Part shown: positions 5,627-7,251 of the stretch, one piece after another
Layout of the letters: each line of letters opens with the position of its first letter
Numbering within the stretch: position 1 is the stretch's first letter
Assembly: GCA_902791085.1 (NCBI GenBank)
Contig: CADAUN010000067.1
Span: 919 to 8,169 of the forward strand
DNA: 7,251 nucleotides
Direction of reading: 5' to 3'
Origin: an uncultured Erysipelotrichaceae bacterium
GTDB lineage: Bacteria; Bacillota_I; Bacilli_A; RFN20; CAG-826
The notes under the pieces: model-generated
What the model was told of the DNA's origin: nothing
The model's database searches: none
What the model saw: only the letters and a program-made list of their open reading frames with translations
Translations under genes and position numbers: made by a program

Positions 5627-5665
5627 GGTCTTTTTGTGGTTTTAAAATGCAAAACAAAAAAGACC
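5627..5665. repeat. Long imperfect T/A-rich inverted repeat
   Basis: GGTCTTTTT at 5627-5635 and AAAAAGACC at 5657-5665 pair perfectly. The arms extend inward through GTTTT (5639-5643) and AAAAC (5651-5655) around a short loop. It sits between the AlbA_2 promoter and the terminators of the paralogue operon. It lacks a clean T-tract of its own and may insulate the two units. Confidence 0.55.
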
Positions 5666-5700
5666 TTAAAAAGCAACGATAGCAATATTTGGCGATCGTT
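5666..5700 (-). terminator. Probable terminator, possibly bidirectional
   Basis: AACGAT (5675-5680) pairs with ATCGTT (5695-5700), with an inner CAATATTTG palindrome-like loop. On the minus strand it is followed by GCTTTTTAAGG, and on the plus strand by TTCTCTT. The stem is short, so efficiency is uncertain. It would back up the hairpin at 5711-5735. Confidence 0.45.
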
Positions 5701-5710
5701 TTCTCTTATC

Positions 5711-5735
5711 AAAAATTAGCGAAAAATCCGCGCTA
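5711..5735 (-). terminator. Probable terminator of the paralogue operon
   Basis: On the minus strand TAGCG (5731-5735) pairs with CGCTA (5717-5721) and is followed at once by ATTTTT (5711-5716). It lies about 70 bp past the stop of the second gene. The stem has only five pairs, so the call is moderate. Confidence 0.45.
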
Positions 5736-5805
5736 GCAAAGCGAATGGATGGATAAATTTTATCTTCCTGTTATTTCCGAAGCCACAAAAGAAGGCTTGC
5801 TAATT

Positions 5806-6489
5806 CTAGGGAAACGCTGGATTAGGAGGTTCTTCTTCAATCGTCGTTTTGTGATAGGAATGAACCAACGGATAGACATAGCTCCGGTTATCCCCCGTGA
5901 ATAATGGGCGGAGGAAAAAGACTGCCAGGGCCAATTTGCTATCATTTAGGTGTTCAAAGAAAGTGTTAGAAACGTTGTAGGCAAGGGTGATGTTGCCAGA
6001 GAATTTGCCACTGTTCCATTCCCCATCTGAATTCATAGAAGCAGAACTTTGGAAAGCATAGGTGTGTGCTTTATCGCAAGGAAGTTCGCCTTCGAAATCA
6101 ATCTTTTTTTCTTTTGCGTAGGAAGCGTATTCGGATAAGGGGTAGTTCGAACCGGTATAAGGGTCATTAAACGTAAGGGTGGGGAAGAGAAATTTCGAAA
6201 GATCCTCGCATTCGACAGCGATATTCAAAAGCAGAATGTTCCCATAAGGGCTTTCATAAAGAGAATAGACAGCAGAAGGGATAAGCTTGTTAATTCCGGC
6301 TGCCTTCATGGCGTCAGTTTGAACATTTTTATAAGAAATCACCGATTCATATCCGGACAAATGATAACAAGCAGGTAAGTTGGCATCGTTTGATTCGTTG
6401 CATTCGCTGGCGGTGATGTCCGACTGGCACGAGGCAAGGATAAGCGTCAACGCCAATGCTTTTAGCATTCTTTTCGAAAGGGTTTTCAT
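5806..6489 (-). CDS. Putative lipoprotein of unknown family, second of a tandem pair
   Basis: This 227-residue protein starts with a clean lipoprotein signal: K2, K6, R7 and K10, a hydrophobic stretch, and the lipobox L18-A-S-C21. It should be lipid-anchored at C21 on the outer face of the membrane. I do not recognise the mature domain. Residues 58-207 match the upstream neighbour closely, with the shared blocks TDAMKAAGI, SPYG, DLSKFL, FNDPYTG, YPLS, YAKEK, FSG, LAYN, FFLRPLF and RSYVYP. The pattern is beta-rich with a proline-rich tail. The ATG at 6489 is chosen because the signal peptide begins there. It lies ten bases after the neighbour's TGA, with only a weak GAG-type ribosome site, so translation is probably coupled. 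A longer frame from 6558 overlaps the neighbour and would bury the signal. Confidence 0.82.
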   Translation of the reverse strand: MKTLSKRMLKALALTLILASCQSDITASECNESNDANLPACYHLSGYESVISYKNVQTDAMKAAGINKLIPSAVYSLYESPYGNILLLNIAVECEDLSKFLFPTLTFNDPYTGSNYPLSEYASYAKEKKIDFEGELPCDKAHTYAFQSSASMNSDGEWNSGKFSGNITLAYNVSNTFFEHLNDSKLALAVFFLRPLFTGDNRSYVYPLVHSYHKTTIEEEPPNPAFP

Positions 6490-6499
6490 GTTTGCTTTC

Positions 6500-7189
6500 T
6501 CACTCGGCACTGGATGAATTAGAACTACCGTTTTCTTCAGTTCTAATATAGGTTTCATTCAAATATTTTATCGGGTAGACATAACTGCGATCATCCCCTT
6601 CGAATAAAGGACGGAGGAAGAAAGCGGTACGGATGAGTTTTTTATCACCGCCATAGTCATACAAGGAATGAGACATGTTGTAGGCTAAAGCGATGGTGCC
6701 CGAAAATGCGCCTGCTACCCATGTGCCATTCGAATTCATCACGGGAGATTTCTGGAATGTATAGGAAAACATCTTGTCATAGTGAATTACTTTTTCAATG
6801 TCGACCCCTTTTTCTTTGGCGTAGGCGGCATAATCGGAGAGAGGGTAGTCTACTCCCGTATATGGGTCATTAAATGTAATGGTGGGATAAAGAAACTTCG
6901 AAAGATCATCGCATTCAACATCGAAATACAGCACCAAAATGGTTCCATAAGGACTTGCATAGTCAAACGTTTTCCGCTGAGGAAAAAGTTTTCTTATGCC
7001 TGCCGCTTTCATGGCATCAGTCGGCGCGTCATCTTCTCCGGCCATGAGGACGGAATAATATCCTGGCCAGGGGAAGCAAGTTGGGGGGCATTCCATTGGA
7101 GGAGGCGCGCAATTCGTTACCCCTATCCCACAGCTGGTTGGATTACAGAACGCAATGACTAATGATAAAAGTTGTAGGCAATGGTTCAT
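6500..7189 (-). CDS. Putative secreted or lipoprotein paralogue, first of the tandem pair
   Basis: This 229-residue protein is about 60% identical by eye to the next gene over residues 58-207, and its function is equally unknown. It starts at 7189 with GGAGGA (7197-7202) seven bases upstream; an ATG at 7204 overlaps that site and is rejected. The N-terminus is odd. It has a short hydrophobic run (LQLLSLVIAF) but no Lys or Arg before it. The candidate lipidation Cys, C15, follows IAF rather than a usual A/G/S, and C20 follows PTS. Residues 4-38 hold six cysteines (4, 15, 20, 27, 34, 38) with many prolines, which the paralogue lacks. Export is likely given the paralogue, but the anchoring mode is uncertain. 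The tail is Ser/Asn/Glu-rich. Confidence 0.78.
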   Translation of the reverse strand: MNHCLQLLSLVIAFCNPTSCGIGVTNCAPPPMECPPTCFPWPGYYSVLMAGEDDAPTDAMKAAGIRKLFPQRKTFDYASPYGTILVLYFDVECDDLSKFLYPTITFNDPYTGVDYPLSDYAAYAKEKGVDIEKVIHYDKMFSYTFQKSPVMNSNGTWVAGAFSGTIALAYNMSHSLYDYGGDKKLIRTAFFLRPLFEGDDRSYVYPIKYLNETYIRTEENGSSNSSSAE

Positions 7190-7224
7190 TGTATATTCCT
7201 CCATTCAACAAAATGATTGGCGCG

Positions 7225-7230
7225 TTTATA
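7225..7230 (-). promoter_or_regulatory. Possible -10 box of the paralogue operon
   Basis: TATAAA on the minus strand lies about 35 bp before the start codon, which suits a -10 box. The matching -35 position falls at or beyond the window edge, so the promoter cannot be completed. Confidence 0.3.
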
Positions 7231-7251
7231 GATTTCACTAAGTGGAACTTT

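Noticed and set aside
5806..6558. Longer lipoprotein start at 6558
   Set aside because: It would overlap the upstream paralogue by 59 bp and place the signal peptide 23 residues inside the protein.
6782..7162. 126-residue plus-strand frame
   Set aside because: It is antisense to the first paralogue, with no ribosome site and no coherent domain.

Overview
The window suggests a low-GC Firmicutes genome, most likely a gut-type Bacilli/Erysipelotrichia lineage. The genes are AT-rich with strong GGAG-type ribosome binding sites and LASC-type lipoprotein signals. TGA acts as a stop (end of the 6500-7189 gene) and Trp is read from TGG, so this is not a code-4 mollicute. I assign no species.

Layout. 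1-129 looks like the edge of an insertion sequence, probably IS21-like, whose transposase would run leftward out of the window. 130-408 is an AT-rich control region with a good promoter overlapped by a perfect dyad. It precedes the only plus-strand gene (409-1320), an XRE helix-turn-helix protein fused to a Cys/His zinc-binding-like motif and a multi-pass membrane domain. Just after it lies a vestigial lipoprotein signal peptide (1333-1407) with ACG where ATG should be. All other genes are on the minus strand. They are a ferritin (1607-2095) with a structured leader, an upstream mini-ORF and a clear terminator; a cytoplasmic GH13 alpha-glucosidase-type enzyme (2323-3867); an AlbA_2/HATPase_c_4 protein (4084-5520); and two adjacent paralogous secreted proteins (5806-6489 and 6500-7189), the first a clear lipoprotein.

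The most striking structure is a pair of 68-bp direct repeats (4018-4085 and 5546-5613, two mismatches). They bracket the AlbA_2 gene almost exactly. Each consists of four 11-bp ACTTCTATGTC-type units plus a small dyad. The upstream copy supplies the -35 box of the AlbA_2 gene and abuts its -10 box. This fits either an autoregulatory operator array or the borders of a mobile or excisable one-gene module. The downstream copy faces the GH13 gene, so that gene could belong to the same regulon.

The genes do not form one pathway. Ferritin stores iron, the GH13 enzyme cleaves short alpha-glucans, and the paralogous pair is probably surface-exposed and of unknown function. The XRE-membrane and AlbA_2 proteins are probably regulators or accessory functions. 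The IS edge, decayed leader, flanking repeats and tandem paralogues suggest an accessory, rearranging part of the chromosome.
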